Part shown: piece by piece, positions 20,701 to 30,606 of the stretch
Position numbering within the stretch: position 1 is the first letter of the stretch
How the letters are laid out: each line of letters begins with the position of its first letter
From: Protopterus annectens
Lineage: Eukaryota; Chordata; Ceratodontiformes; Protopteridae
DNA: 64,000 nt
NCBI RefSeq assembly: GCF_019279795.1
Contig: NC_056747.1
Span: 1,004,485,432 to 1,004,549,431, forward strand
Reading direction: 5' to 3'
The notes under the pieces: model-generated
Told to the model about the DNA's origin: nothing
The model's input: only the letters and a program-made list of their open reading frames with translations
Database searches by the model: none
Translations under genes and position numbers: made by a program

Positions 20701-22990
20701 TTAAAGAATTAAAAGATGCATTCGATTTCCACTGAATGTGAATAGACAGTTGATCTGATGCAAAACTACCATGACATGCTTGACGTACAGGTAAAATTAA
20801 TTAAAACATTGATCTGTGCACAGTAATTAATACATGAGACCAAAATGTATATTTATAAAGTAATATATTTTATAACTCTAAAAAGGGGGATATAGTATAC
20901 TATAGTTATATCTTGAAACACTAGAGGACTCTCACAAACAAAATGTGTGCCATGTGGTGCACCTCTTCACAAAAGTCAGTCAGAGTAAAGACTTCATAAA
21001 GGAAGGATATATACCAAAGTTGTGTGAAACTTCACTCAGCATATCCCATAAGACAGTATAAATATTACTTGGGGTACAGAGGCAGAGCCTCTGAGCTACT
21101 GTATGTTGTCCACATCTAGCTCACATCAGTCAGTCATTTCTCCATCAACTACAGTAACTCCATTCTCCAGAGTCTCTGAATTTTTACACACTAGCTGTAG
21201 CTGGGAAAATTCTAATTGCATTTAATCACAAGCTGGCCTACTTTACATTTACCTAGCAAGTTCCTGCTTGCTCAACAAAACAAGCCACGTGTGTTAATTG
21301 AGAACCTTCAGTGTACTACAGACTTTCTTTTCCCTGGGAATAATTGTTTGAAATGATAAATCCTGCTTTGAGCTCCTAATATTCAACTTAGGCTTTTTCA
21401 GCTATTAATGGACTATGAAGTGTAAAGTGTTCTTAGGGATAATGTAAACATGACTGTCTGTTCACGTGGGTTATGTAGTTCCTAGAAGGATGTTGAAGTA
21501 ATGATCTACTGCCTAACCATTCTATTCTTTTAATGGCAAAATATACATGTAAAGTCAATTTAAGTCTTGTTATCTCTCTGTTGAATTGATACTACAGATG
21601 TTTTATTCAGTAAAATTTTGTTTCATGCAATTGATTTGTTGAATATACTGCATTCAAAAGTATTTAATTAACCATGAACACTGCATTATACCAATAAAAA
21701 ATAAAAAATGAAAAGTGAATAGGATAGTCAAAATGTGAAATGGACCAGCATTAGCCTTAACACAGTATGCAGCTGATATTCGAGCAGACATTTTTGTCTT
21801 TACCTTTAAGCAAATATGGCTGTCAAACTTCAGGACTTCTTTTGTTTCGGTCACATTTCTTCTTCTTCTCCAAAACACTAAACTAGATCTTAAGATCAAT
21901 ATTTTCATATACACACTGCTAAGTTAGTATGATGTTCAAAAATTATTATATGGTATTAGTGTGACTACACTAAGCTCCTTAAATTATGCAGGATTAGTAG
22001 GGAGTGGGATGCCTTAATCCATGTAAAGTTTGATCTAACTGAAAGAAATTTTCAAGGTGTGGTAACTGATATGTTTTGAAGATGAGGCGAGTAGTACAAG
22101 GGAGATATATTCTGAAGTATAAAATGACGAAAGTAGACTCGAGGTGTTCACTTTGACTGGTATAAAATGGTATGTGGGTAGAAGTGACAGAAGACAGTGA
22201 TATTAAAATATAGAGTTAGCCTCGGTCCTGTGACACAAAAAGGCAAAGCCCTGAGTACGACCCAGATGAGCTGGATTTGACTTTCTGCTCAGGTTCTGGA
22301 AGGACCAAGGAAGGGAAGGATGGAAGGGAGTGACCATCATCATCTTATTTCCCATGTGTGTGTGTGTGGGGGGGGGGGGGGCAGTGTGCTTACTGCAACA
22401 CTGACTACAAGTGGAGAACTGACCTACTGGGTGAGTGACACACATCACACATAAGCCAGGCTGAGTACCTTCAGAATCTTGCAGAGGCACATAGACATAG
22501 CCCCTGCAGAGCACCACCATCAGCATAAGTCACTAGCCATGAAAGGGAGGAGTTTGGTGGGATTAAACAGGCCCTATCACATCTACAAAGACCTGGCAGG
22601 TGACCAGCTGTTGCCTCTGGTCTGAAATAAATGGGATGGTTGTCTCTTGCCTTGGTCAAGAAATGACTGGCTCTCGGGCTTTTTCCTTGACTGAGAAATG
22701 GATTGTCTGGCTCTTGCCCCAGAGGGGAGACAATTGGATAAACTGGGTGCCCAGTGGGAGTGGGCTGTTGAAGCAGGGAGAGAGAATGACAAAAGTATAA
22801 AATGAAAGATGAAATATAATTATATTAAAGGATGATAGAAGTTTAAAAATAACATGGAAAGAAAGAAATGTGTACGCAATGGTGAAAAAATGAGTAGAAC
22901 AGCCAAAATGTGAACCCACTGTACAGAAATAAACATCAAGGAGAAGTCAAAGTACAAAGCTATGGTACAGATAAAACAAGGAGAGAAGAT
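20701..22990. other. Unclassified, no gene seen
   Basis: About 2.3 kb with no open frame showing family resemblance. A short (GT)n(G)n tract lies at 22357-22381. The minus-strand frame over 21654-21914 and the small frames at 22203-22900 look like chance frames: no domain, no repeat match and no shared neighbours. Confidence 0.45.
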
Positions 22991-23200
22991 GCTCAGGCTA
23001 TACCACAGTGGTAATGGCTATAAGATGTCAAGAAGTCCTTAAGGGCCTCTTTGATGTGGTTAATAGAGTCAAGCAATCTGATTCTTATGGAGAGTGAGTT
23101 CCATACATCTGTTACATGAACAGGTAATATGGAGTTTCCCTGATTGTTGTGGGTCCTTGAAACACTAACTATGCAGGATTTAAAAAAATCTGGAAGTTAT
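22991..23200 (-). pseudogene. LINE C-terminal remnant
   Basis: The minus strand near 23180-23010 reads SVSRTHNNQGNSILPVHVTD followed by VWNSLSIRIRLLDSINHIKE and ALKDFL, the pattern (V..WN.LP..IR...S...FK..LK) that closes the ORF2 of several LINE clades. One stop follows. Clade not assigned. Confidence 0.5.
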
Positions 23201-23673
23201 TCTAACATGTGTATACCATTTGAGAAAAGCTGCCACACATTGGCAATTTAAGGTTTGCAGGATGTTGTGATCTAAAACTAGTTATGAAGTCTGTTTTTTT
23301 ACCCAGCTTCAGCTATTCATAGATTCTAAGTTGTGCCACTGGTGTATCCTCTAAGTGATACTGGTGTCTGCTGTAAGGGAAACTGATAGTACAGCATACA
23401 GTGTGATTGTAAAAGGATGACAGTTTTCCTAATGTATAATCTGGTATGTCACTTTTAACAGAGAAAAATGAAACAACAGCCATAAAATAAGTAAGGTCCA
23501 GGCCTCTCAGTTTGTTGACTCATTAATAATGGGGAGCCAGCTATTAAACTAGTACAGCTTGACAAATAGCTGATTTGTTTTAGAAGCAACTATAACGGAA
23601 TGCTTCTCATTTCCAGAGCCTCTAGAAACCACATCCATCTTATTTTACATGAGGAGATCACATTTGACAAAGT
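23201..23673. other. Unclassified, target region of the RTE copy
   Basis: No gene seen. The last bases (tttgtcatttctaataa at 23674) are the left target-site duplication of the RTE element. Confidence 0.4.
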
Positions 23674-23690
23674 TTTGTCATTTCTAATAA
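23674..23690. repeat. Target-site duplication, left (RTE)
   Basis: The 17 bases TTTGTCATTTCTAATAA occur here and again at 26427-26443, immediately flanking the RTE LINE. They define the insertion limits precisely. Confidence 0.9.
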
Positions 23691-26426
23691 GGTTGGTATA
23701 TTGTGTGTGCAAGAGACCAGATGGAAGGGGAGTAAGACTAGGTGTATCGGCGGTGGGTTCAAATTGTTTTATCATGGTGTGGATGGGAGAAGAAATGGCA
23801 TAGGAGTTATTCTGAAGGAACAGTATGCTAAGAGTGTTTTGGAGGTGAAAAGAGTGTTGGATAGAGTGATGTTTATAAAGCTGGAAATTGATGGTGTAAT
23901 GATGAATGTTAGTGCATATGCTCCACAAGTTGGGTGTGCAATGGTTGAGAAAGAAAAATTTTGGAGTGAATTTGATGAAGTGGTCATGACTGTACCCAAG
24001 GGTGAGAGAGTGGTGATTGGAGCAGATTTCAATGGGCATGTTGGTGAAGGGAACAGGGGATGAGGAAGTGATGGGTAGGTATGGTGTTAAACAAAGGAAT
24101 GCAGAAGGTCAGATGGTAGTGGATTTTGCGAAAAGGATGGACATGGCTGTGGTGAATACATATTTTAACAAGAGGGAGGAGCATAGGGTGACATACAAGA
24201 GTGGAGAAAGATGCACACAGGTGGATTATATCTTATGTAGGAGGGCCAGTTTGAAGGAGATTGGAGACTGTAAAGTGGTGACCGGAGAAAGTGTAGTTAG
24301 GCAGCATAGGATGGTGGTTTGTAGGATGACGTTGGTGATCAAGAAGAGGAGGAGGAGTGTGAGGGCAGCACCAAGGATCAAATGGTGGAAATTGAAAAAG
24401 GGTAATTGTGAGGTGGAGTTCAGGGATTAGTTAAGACACGCTGGGTGGCAGTGAATAGTTACCCAATAGCTGGTTAACTACAGCAGAACTAGTAAGGGAG
24501 ATGGCTAGAAAGGTGCTTGGTATCACATCTGGACAGAGGAAGGATGACAAGGAGACATGGTGGTGGAATGAGAAAATACAGGAGAGTATACAGACAAAGA
24601 GGTTGGCAAAGAAAAAGTGGGATTGTCAGAGAGATGAAGAAAGTAGACAGGAGTATAAGGAGATGAGGTGCATGGCAAAGAGAGAGGTGGCGAAGGCTAA
24701 GGATAAGGCATATGAAGAGTTGTATGAAAGGTTGGACACTAAGGAGGGAGAAAAGGACCTGTACCGATTGGCTAGACAGAGGGACTGAGCTAGGAAAGAT
24801 GTGCAGCAGGTAAGGGTGACAAAGGATAATAAGGGAACCATACTCACAAGCGAGGAGAGTGTGTTGAGGAGATGGAAAGAGTACTTTGAGGGGCTGATGA
24901 ATGATAAGAATGAGAGGGAGAGAAGGTTGGATGATGTGCAGATAGTGAATCATGAAGTACAATGGATTAGCAATGAGGAAGTAAGGATAGCTATGAAGAG
25001 AATGAAGAATGGAAAGGCTGTTGGTCCAGATGGCATACCTGTGGAAGCATGAAGGTGTTTAGGTGAAATGGCAGTGAAGTTTTTAACCAGATTGTTTAAT
25101 GAAATCTTGGAAAGTGAGAGGATGCCTGAGGAATGGAGAAAAAGTGTTTTGGTACCGATTTTTAAGAATAAGGGTGATGTGCAGAGCTGTAGTAACTACA
25201 GAGGGAATAAATTGATCAGTCACAGCATGACGTTATGGCAAAGAGTAGTGGAAGCTAGGTTAAGAAGGGACATGATGATTAGTGCCGGGAAAGAGCACTA
25301 CAGACGCGATGTTTGCTCTGAGAGTGCTGATGGAGAAGTACAGAGAATGTCAGAAAGAGTTGCATTGTATTTTTGTAGACTTAGAGAAAGCATATGACAG
25401 GGTGCCTAGAGAGGAGTTGTGGTATTGAATGAGGAAGTCAGGAGTGTCAGAGAAGTATGTAAGAGTAGTACAGGATATGTACGAGGGTAGTGTGACAGCG
25501 AAGAGGTCTGCGGTGGGAGTGACGGATGCGTTTAAGGTGGAGGTGGGGTTACATCAAGAATCAGCTCTGAGCCCTTTCTTATTTGCAATGGTGATGGACA
25601 GGTTGACAAACGAGATCAGACAGGAGTCCCCTTGGACTATGATGTTTGCAGATGACATTGTGATCTGTAGTGAGAGTAGGGAACAGGTGGAAGAGACCCT
25701 GGAGAGATGGAGATATACTCTAGAGAGAAGAGGAATGAAGGACAGCAGGACTAAGACAAAATATATGTGTGTGAATGAGAGGGAGGATAGAGGAATGGTG
25801 AGGATGCAAGGAGTAGAGGTGGCGAAGGTGGATGAGTTTAAATACTTGGGGTCAATAGTTCAGAGTAATGGTGAGTGTGAAAGAGAGGTGAAGAAGAGAG
25901 TACAGGCAGGATGGAGTGGGTGGAGAAGAGTGTCAGGAGTGATTTGTGACAGACGAGTACCTGTAAGAGTGAAAGGGAAGGTCTACAAGAGGGTAGTGAG
26001 ACCAGCTATGTTATATGGGTTGGAGACAGTGGCACTGACAAAAAGGCAGGAGTTTGAGCTGGATGTGGCAGAGTTAAAGATGTTAAGATTTGCACTGGGT
26101 GTGACAAGAGTGGACAGGATTAGGAATAAGTATATTAGAGGATCAGCCCAGGTTGGAAGGTTTGGAGACAAAGCCAGATAGGCAAGATTACATTGGTTTG
26201 GACATGTGCTGAGGAGGGATTCTGAGTATATTGGGAAAAAGATGCTAAGGATGAAGCTACCAGGTAACAGGAAAAGCGGAAGGCCTAAGATAAGGTTTGT
26301 GAATGTGGTGAGAGAGGACATGCAGGTGGTTGGTGTGACAGAGCAAGATGCAGAGGACAGGAAGAAATGGAAACAGGTGATCCGCTGTGGTGACCCCTAA
26401 CGGGAACAGCCGAAAGAAGATGATGA
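23691..26426 (+). mobile_element. RTE-type LINE, 5'-truncated, with TSD
   Basis: A 2.7-kb insertion flanked by a 17-bp target-site duplication. It encodes an apurinic-type endonuclease and an RT and ends in GTGGTGACCCCTAACGGGAA, CAGCCGAAAGAAG and a short (GAT)n tail. The 5' truncation begins inside the endonuclease. The clade call (RTE-like, related to the CFDP2/BovB type proteins) rests on remembered similarity of the protein blocks rather than a search. The well-defined duplication and few frame breaks indicate a moderately young insertion. Confidence 0.8.
23698..26400 (+). pseudogene. RTE endonuclease-RT polyprotein, frame-broken
   Basis: Endonuclease blocks: VCVQETRWKGSK (start truncated), VSAYAPQVGC, ERVVIGADFNGHVG, RVTYKSGERCTQVDYILCRR and RQHRMVVCRM, containing the catalytic E, D, N and H positions of the AP-like fold. 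A spacer rich in KxxRxE follows (24501-24780), then RT: RWKEYFEGLMND, MKNGKAVGPDGIPVEA, EEWRKSVLVPIFKNKGDVQS, CSNYRG, LEKAYDRVPREELWY (motif A, in another frame near 25385), GLHQESALSPFLFAMVMD (motif B; the usual QGS is QES), TMMFADDIVICSES (motif C) and FKYLGSIVQSNG. The C-terminus ends in RCGDP just before the 3' tail. About five frameshifts or stops (near 24060, 24430, 24790, 25050, 25400 and 26180) prevent expression of one product. Confidence 0.85.
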
Positions 26427-26443
26427 TTTGTCATTTCTAATAA
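26427..26443. repeat. Target-site duplication, right (RTE)
   Basis: Second copy of the 17-base duplication, identical to the one at 23674-23690. Confidence 0.9.
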
Positions 26444-26524
26444 AAAAAATCTATACTTTAATTCTCCACAGACTATAGTTAAAACTATTCTCTGCATGTG
26501 AGAATTCTAGAGTCTATGTGCAGT

Positions 26525-26780
<256 letters not shown>

Positions 26781-26879
26781 AATTGACTATATACATTTTG
26801 CACTTAATCTTCTCCTTCTGGCCCGTGGTATTCCTGAAAAGGGTCTACAAAGCAGCCTAAAACCTTCTGTCTTACTAGA

Positions 26880-27190
26880 TGCTTGTCAGGGTTTCATAGG
26901 TAGATACTAGGCAGTCAGTTGTCAAACTTTTTTCAGCTTACCCCAGAATACCCATCATCAAGAATTACCTCATTCCTCAAGGAGATCCACAGATAATAGA
27001 CCTAGCAGGAATTTGTGAATGCTCATCCAGTTTTCTAGGTTACTCCTGAATGTAACTAGGGTACTACTTTGCTTAAGGGGTAGTTTATTCCATTGATGGG
27101 GAACATACTGGGATAAGAATCTAAACTCTTTCTATTGCACCTAGAGCCAATGGTGCAGTGCATCATACAATCAGAAACAGTAGCTATCTT
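26880..27190 (-). pseudogene. CR1-type LINE 3' end, minus strand
   Basis: The minus strand reads FRFLSQYVPHQWNKLPLKQS and STLVTFRSNLENWMSIHKFL, followed by LLSVDLLEE, which matches the CR1 C-terminal pattern RF.TQR...LWN.LP..VK..TSL..FK..LD.WM. The end near 26890 carries gcctagtatctacctatgaa, the CR1 tail. It belongs to a subfamily distinct from the other copies here. A (GTCT)n-like stretch lies just beyond at 27228-27272. Confidence 0.7.
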
Positions 27191-27526
27191 TACAGTTAAT
27201 ATGAAGTATAATCTTTTTATTTTGGTCTTGCTGTCTGTCTGTCTGTCTCTGTCTCTTTTTATCTCTCTCCTTCTCACTTGCTCTCTTTTCTGTTAATCAG
27301 TCCATATACTTAACAATGTTTCCTCTTCTGCTTATAGATTTACCAACCTTTTAGCTCCATAACAAATCACAACATTAATTGAAACAAAAAGAGTCTATAT
27401 CATTATCAATTACACAATCACCAAAAACACCTTCAAGAAATTTCTTCATATTGGAGAAAAATATTCAAGTATGCATTCTTATTCTGATTACTGTTAGTCA
27501 GATTACTACACTACACCGAACTAACC

Positions 27527-27811
27527 ATGGCCCACAAGCTACTCCATCAGAATGAAAAGACACCTGCCCTAAATAATCTACTACAACCATACTCCAGTAC
27601 CAGACCTTTAAGATCCAATAATAAACACCTGATAAAGGTCTCTAATGCTAATAATCAGGCAGGGGAATTCCTCTTCTCCAACTGTATAGCTAAACTCTGG
27701 AATAGCTTACGTCTTAATGTAATATCTACCACAACCCCATCTCATTTTAAACCTTTACTAAAAAATCACCTATTCAAAAACTGGATATGTCCATGTATGG
27801 CTCGTGGTTAA
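27527..27811 (+). pseudogene. L2-like ORF2 C-terminal fragment
   Basis: About 94 codons without a stop. R-P-L-R-S, then a K-x-x-x-A-x-x-x-x-A-G-E-F block, A-K-L-W-N-S-L, and F-K-P-L-L-K-N-H-L-F are the closing segment of L2-group RT proteins. The RT itself is absent (5'-truncated insertion), so this fragment cannot act. Confidence 0.75.
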
Positions 27812-27916
27812 TCTACTTACTGCCAATGTTGATATTATACAGACTCAATTTTTTTTACCATGTACATATAAAAAAAGGTATGCTGGATTATGTGTTAATC
27901 ATCTATATGTCTCAAA

Positions 27917-28564
27917 GGATCTACCTGAGTAGATCGACACGTCATAACACCGACAAAGCGCCAGAAGATTGACAAGGCAGAAGACCGACGGAGGAAGACA
28001 CCAACGCTGAGAACACTGAGATGGGGAAAGGATGTGTAAGTATGCGGTAGTGACGGCCGTTAGGGTGCGAGTAAGGTAAGTGTGCGATGTTGACGGTCTG
28101 TAGGGATAGGGGTGGGATAAGTGAGTTAGGGTTAGGGCGCGGGTTAGGTAAGGGTGTGAGTAAGGTAAGTGTGCGATGTTGACGGTCTGTAGGGATAGGG
28201 GTGGGATAAGTGAGTTAGGGTTAGAGCGGGTTAGGTAAGGGTGCAGTAGTGATAGTTTTTGGGTTAGGGGCGGGTTAAGTGAGTTAGGGTTAGGGCGCGG
28301 GTTAGGTGAGTGTGCGATAGTGACGGACCTTAGGGATAGGGTTTCGGTTAGGGTTGTAGATAGTTGTGTATGTAAGGGTTAGTGTTGGTTTGTAAGGATT
28401 TTGGTGTGCTTGTGTTGTGTGTTTGGTTTTGGACAGGGGATTTGTTTTGTTTGTTGTTATGATGTGTCGAGTGTATGTGGTGTCGTGTTTGTGAACTGTC
28501 GATTATGTGGTGTCGGTGAAGTAGTTGTCGGTGTTTAGAACTGTCGATGTAGTCAGGTAGATCC
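27917..28564. mobile_element. 648-bp TIR element with TTAGGG-like repeats
   Basis: Starts GGATCTACCTGAGTAGATCG and ends with its near-perfect inverse (CGATGTAGTCAGGTAGATCC), flanked on both sides by GTCTCAAA, an 8-bp target-site duplication. It has no coding capacity. The inside contains about three imperfect tandem units of 85-89 bases with short telomere-like strings (gttagggttaggg). It is a non-autonomous DNA transposon. An 8-bp duplication fits hAT, P or Merlin groups; the GG start is closer to Merlin-like ends, but I cannot assign it. It is a diverged relative of the element at 58168. Confidence 0.8.
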
Positions 28565-28814
28565 GTCTCAAACTATATATTTAACTGTCTTTTATGTGCT
28601 ATTGTACCTTAAATTTTAATTGTACTATTGTTGTATTTTGCTGTCTTTTATTGTAGAGCTTTTCTCCCCAGGCCTCCACTGAAAAAGGACTTGTGTCCAG
28701 TCAGACTTTCCCAGTTAACGAATGTAAAATAAATAATAAAAATAAATAAATAATCTTCATGCTACAAAGCATGACATTAGGGACTAACTTCAATTTCATG
28801 AATGGAATTACAAC

Positions 28815-29000
28815 AAACAGGGGTGACACGGTGACACAGTGACCAGTTCACACCAAGAGGTCCTCCAGTTTGAGTCTCAGATGAGGTGCCTTCTGTGTAC
28901 TATATGTATGTCCTCTATGCATCTGCACAGGTTTTCTTTGGATGCTCCAGTTTCCCACCAAAGACATGTAGGGTGGCTGGCAATTACTATGTGCTTCTGT
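28815..29000 (+). mobile_element. SINE head and body
   Basis: Order on the plus strand: a head with gtgacacagtgaccagttc, aagaggtcctccagtttgag (B-box-like region) and a body with gtgccttctgtgtac, ctgcacaggttttctttgga, tgctccagtttcccacc and aaagacatgtagg. It is an old copy of the same general SINE layout as at 55000. The RTE-type tail is not visible. Confidence 0.5.
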
Positions 29001-29774
29001 GACAGACCTGCTCCTTGTTCAGAATGAGCTTCAAAGTCTTCTGTCTACAGCCTGCTGTGACAAGCCCAGATATTCCTACAACCCTGTAAAATGTAATGTG
29101 GGTAACTGGGAAAGAGATGAAAGTGCATTAAATAAAAGAAAAACTAAAGTGAACTATGCACAATGTCTTCTTTAATACAATAACAAAACAATTGTTTTTG
29201 CTGAAGGACAAATGCATCTGCAGCCCTCCATCATATCCATAAATATACCAACTCCTCAAGATTACACAATCCTGGGAATAAGGGAAACTTTCTTAACCAC
29301 AATATAACACTTTGTTATTTTTAAAGGGGATATTCAGAAACAATTAGCACAAAGCAATATACAAAACAACATGATGAGCAGTGTGACACAGGGAAGGGGT
29401 GAGTAACAGTCATTTGTGGTGTGCAAACAACTGCATAATTATATGCAAGCAAGTGCCATCAAGCTATTGAGACTCATTGTGTATGCAAATTATGAAATTA
29501 AACATAGCAGAGGGATTCAGAGATGTATACATTTATTGAGAAGAGATGTAGCACTCATCTATTCTAAACGGTTTACCTTTATATCCTCAATCACACATGA
29601 TCAACCAGCCACTTAATCTACTCATTTAAGCGAACTGAAACAGCGAAAAATTTTAAATGTCGAAAATATGTCAAATTTTGACATTTCTGGCCGCGCCACA
29701 CCTCCACACCAGTGGTACCATGGGTCAAAAAGGGGCGAGGTTTTGCCATTCGCTTATGCAGAATTCAACATTGG
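29001..29774. other. Unclassified, no gene seen
   Basis: No gene or known element recognised. The last part (29640-29774) is the target region of the PLE insertion and continues at 35010; it contains small palindromes (aaatttaaa-type, tgtcaaattttgaca) that could belong to an older short element split by the PLE. Confidence 0.4.
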
Positions 29775-29789
29775 AGACATTCACACTTC
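29775..29789. repeat. Target-site duplication, left (PLE)
   Basis: AGACATTCACACTTC, repeated exactly at 34995-35009. It marks the left limit of the PLE insertion. Confidence 0.9.
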
Positions 29790-30348
29790 AAAGACCAACA
29801 AAAGAAAAAAGGTATTACCGAGAAACCACAAAACACGGAGCCTGAACACACACTGTTGCACCAGATAACTTAAAGTCACGTACTAGAATAATATGAAAAC
29901 GTTCAGTAATCAAAGTTGTTTGATTAAGCGTTTAATTGTAAAATCCACTTTTCGTCAAGGATACACCTCAACTTCTTCAGAACAAATGGTCAGGCATTAT
30001 AATCCAGCCCATTTAAATACAATAAAACCAGGTCACATGTTTAAATAAATTAATTTAAATTAAATACGGTGACATTTAAAAAAATATCAACACAGTACAT
30101 AATTTATGTTACAAACCATTGTTGTTAATAGGTTACTATAAATATGTTAATTAAAATGTGATGTATGAAAATATAAACATGTACAAAATTAAATGTTTAA
30201 AAACATGTTTCTTATGTAATCACGTAAAGTGTACCCATATTACATGATCAAAAAATACCCATGTGGCAAAAAATACCCATATGTCAAAAAACATTGTCAA
30301 GAAACATTGTACAGCACACAAACGTGTATATAATTCATATCCAAAAAA
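29790..30348 (-). repeat. PLE 3' pseudo-LTR
   Basis: The first 318 bases match 34135-34437 in the same orientation. The whole unit matches 34443-34994 in inverted orientation, except that the outer ~30 bases (aaagaccaacaaaag...) are missing from the inverted copy. It holds the hammerhead-like motif and lies downstream of ORF2, after about 260 bases of AT-rich 3' untranslated sequence. Confidence 0.9.
29930..29990 (-). ncRNA. Hammerhead-like motif, 3' pseudo-LTR
   Basis: On the minus strand: CTGAAGA (29980-29974), an unpaired A, a stem-loop with a G/U-containing stem (GTTGAGG with CCTTGAC; loop about 5), then GAAA (29953-29950). This is the conserved hammerhead order CUGANGA, stem II, GAAA. 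I could not find convincing complementary strands for stems I and III by eye. PLE pseudo-LTRs are known to carry hammerhead ribozymes, which supports the reading. Confidence 0.5.
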
Positions 30349-30606
30349 ATTATCCAGAAAATGTTGTAAATTATAAAATTTATAAAATTTACACCAACTA
30401 TATATTATAAAAAATGTATATATCATAAACGGTATATGTATGTGTGTGTATACACCCACACAACAGGAATTCCCTTCCTATAAAATAGTATAAAATTAGT
30501 GATTTGCTTCCTAAACTTCTGTGTATAGCTCACATTTAATAGAATATTACAAATATAATGTATTCCTAACCCCAGTGTAAGCACCACGTATTTATTCTTT
30601 AATGAC

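Larger units (their letters stand above)
27480..28757 (+). mobile_element. L2-like LINE 3' end, split by a TIR element
   Basis: The frame at 27527-27811 is the C-terminus of an L2-like ORF2 (PLRSNNKHLIKVSNANNQAG, AKLWNSLRLNVIS, HFKPLLKNHLF). The 3' end at 28655-28757 has the hairpin-like ggagcttttctcc, the aggcctccactg block, ccagtcagacttt and an (AATAA)n tail, all shared with the ends at 41876 and 52700. The TIR element at 27917-28564 is inserted in the 3' untranslated part with an 8-bp duplication. Confidence 0.8.

Noticed and set aside
21654-21914. 86-codon minus-strand frame as a gene
   Set aside because: Isolated, AT-rich, no domain, no repeat match.
23590-24039. 149-codon minus-strand frame opposite the RTE endonuclease
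   Set aside because: Shadow of the real plus-strand endonuclease frame.
24489-24962. 157-codon Leu-rich minus-strand frame that looks like a membrane protein
   Set aside because: Antisense shadow of the Lys/Arg/Glu-rich RTE spacer; hydrophobicity is a by-product of complementing purine-rich codons.
28060-28360. True telomere or chromosome end
   Set aside because: The TTAGGG-like strings are few, imperfect and lie inside a TIR element with a target-site duplication.
27917-28564. CRISPR-like or regulatory repeat array
   Set aside because: Units are abutting imperfect tandem repeats without spacers, in a eukaryotic transposon.
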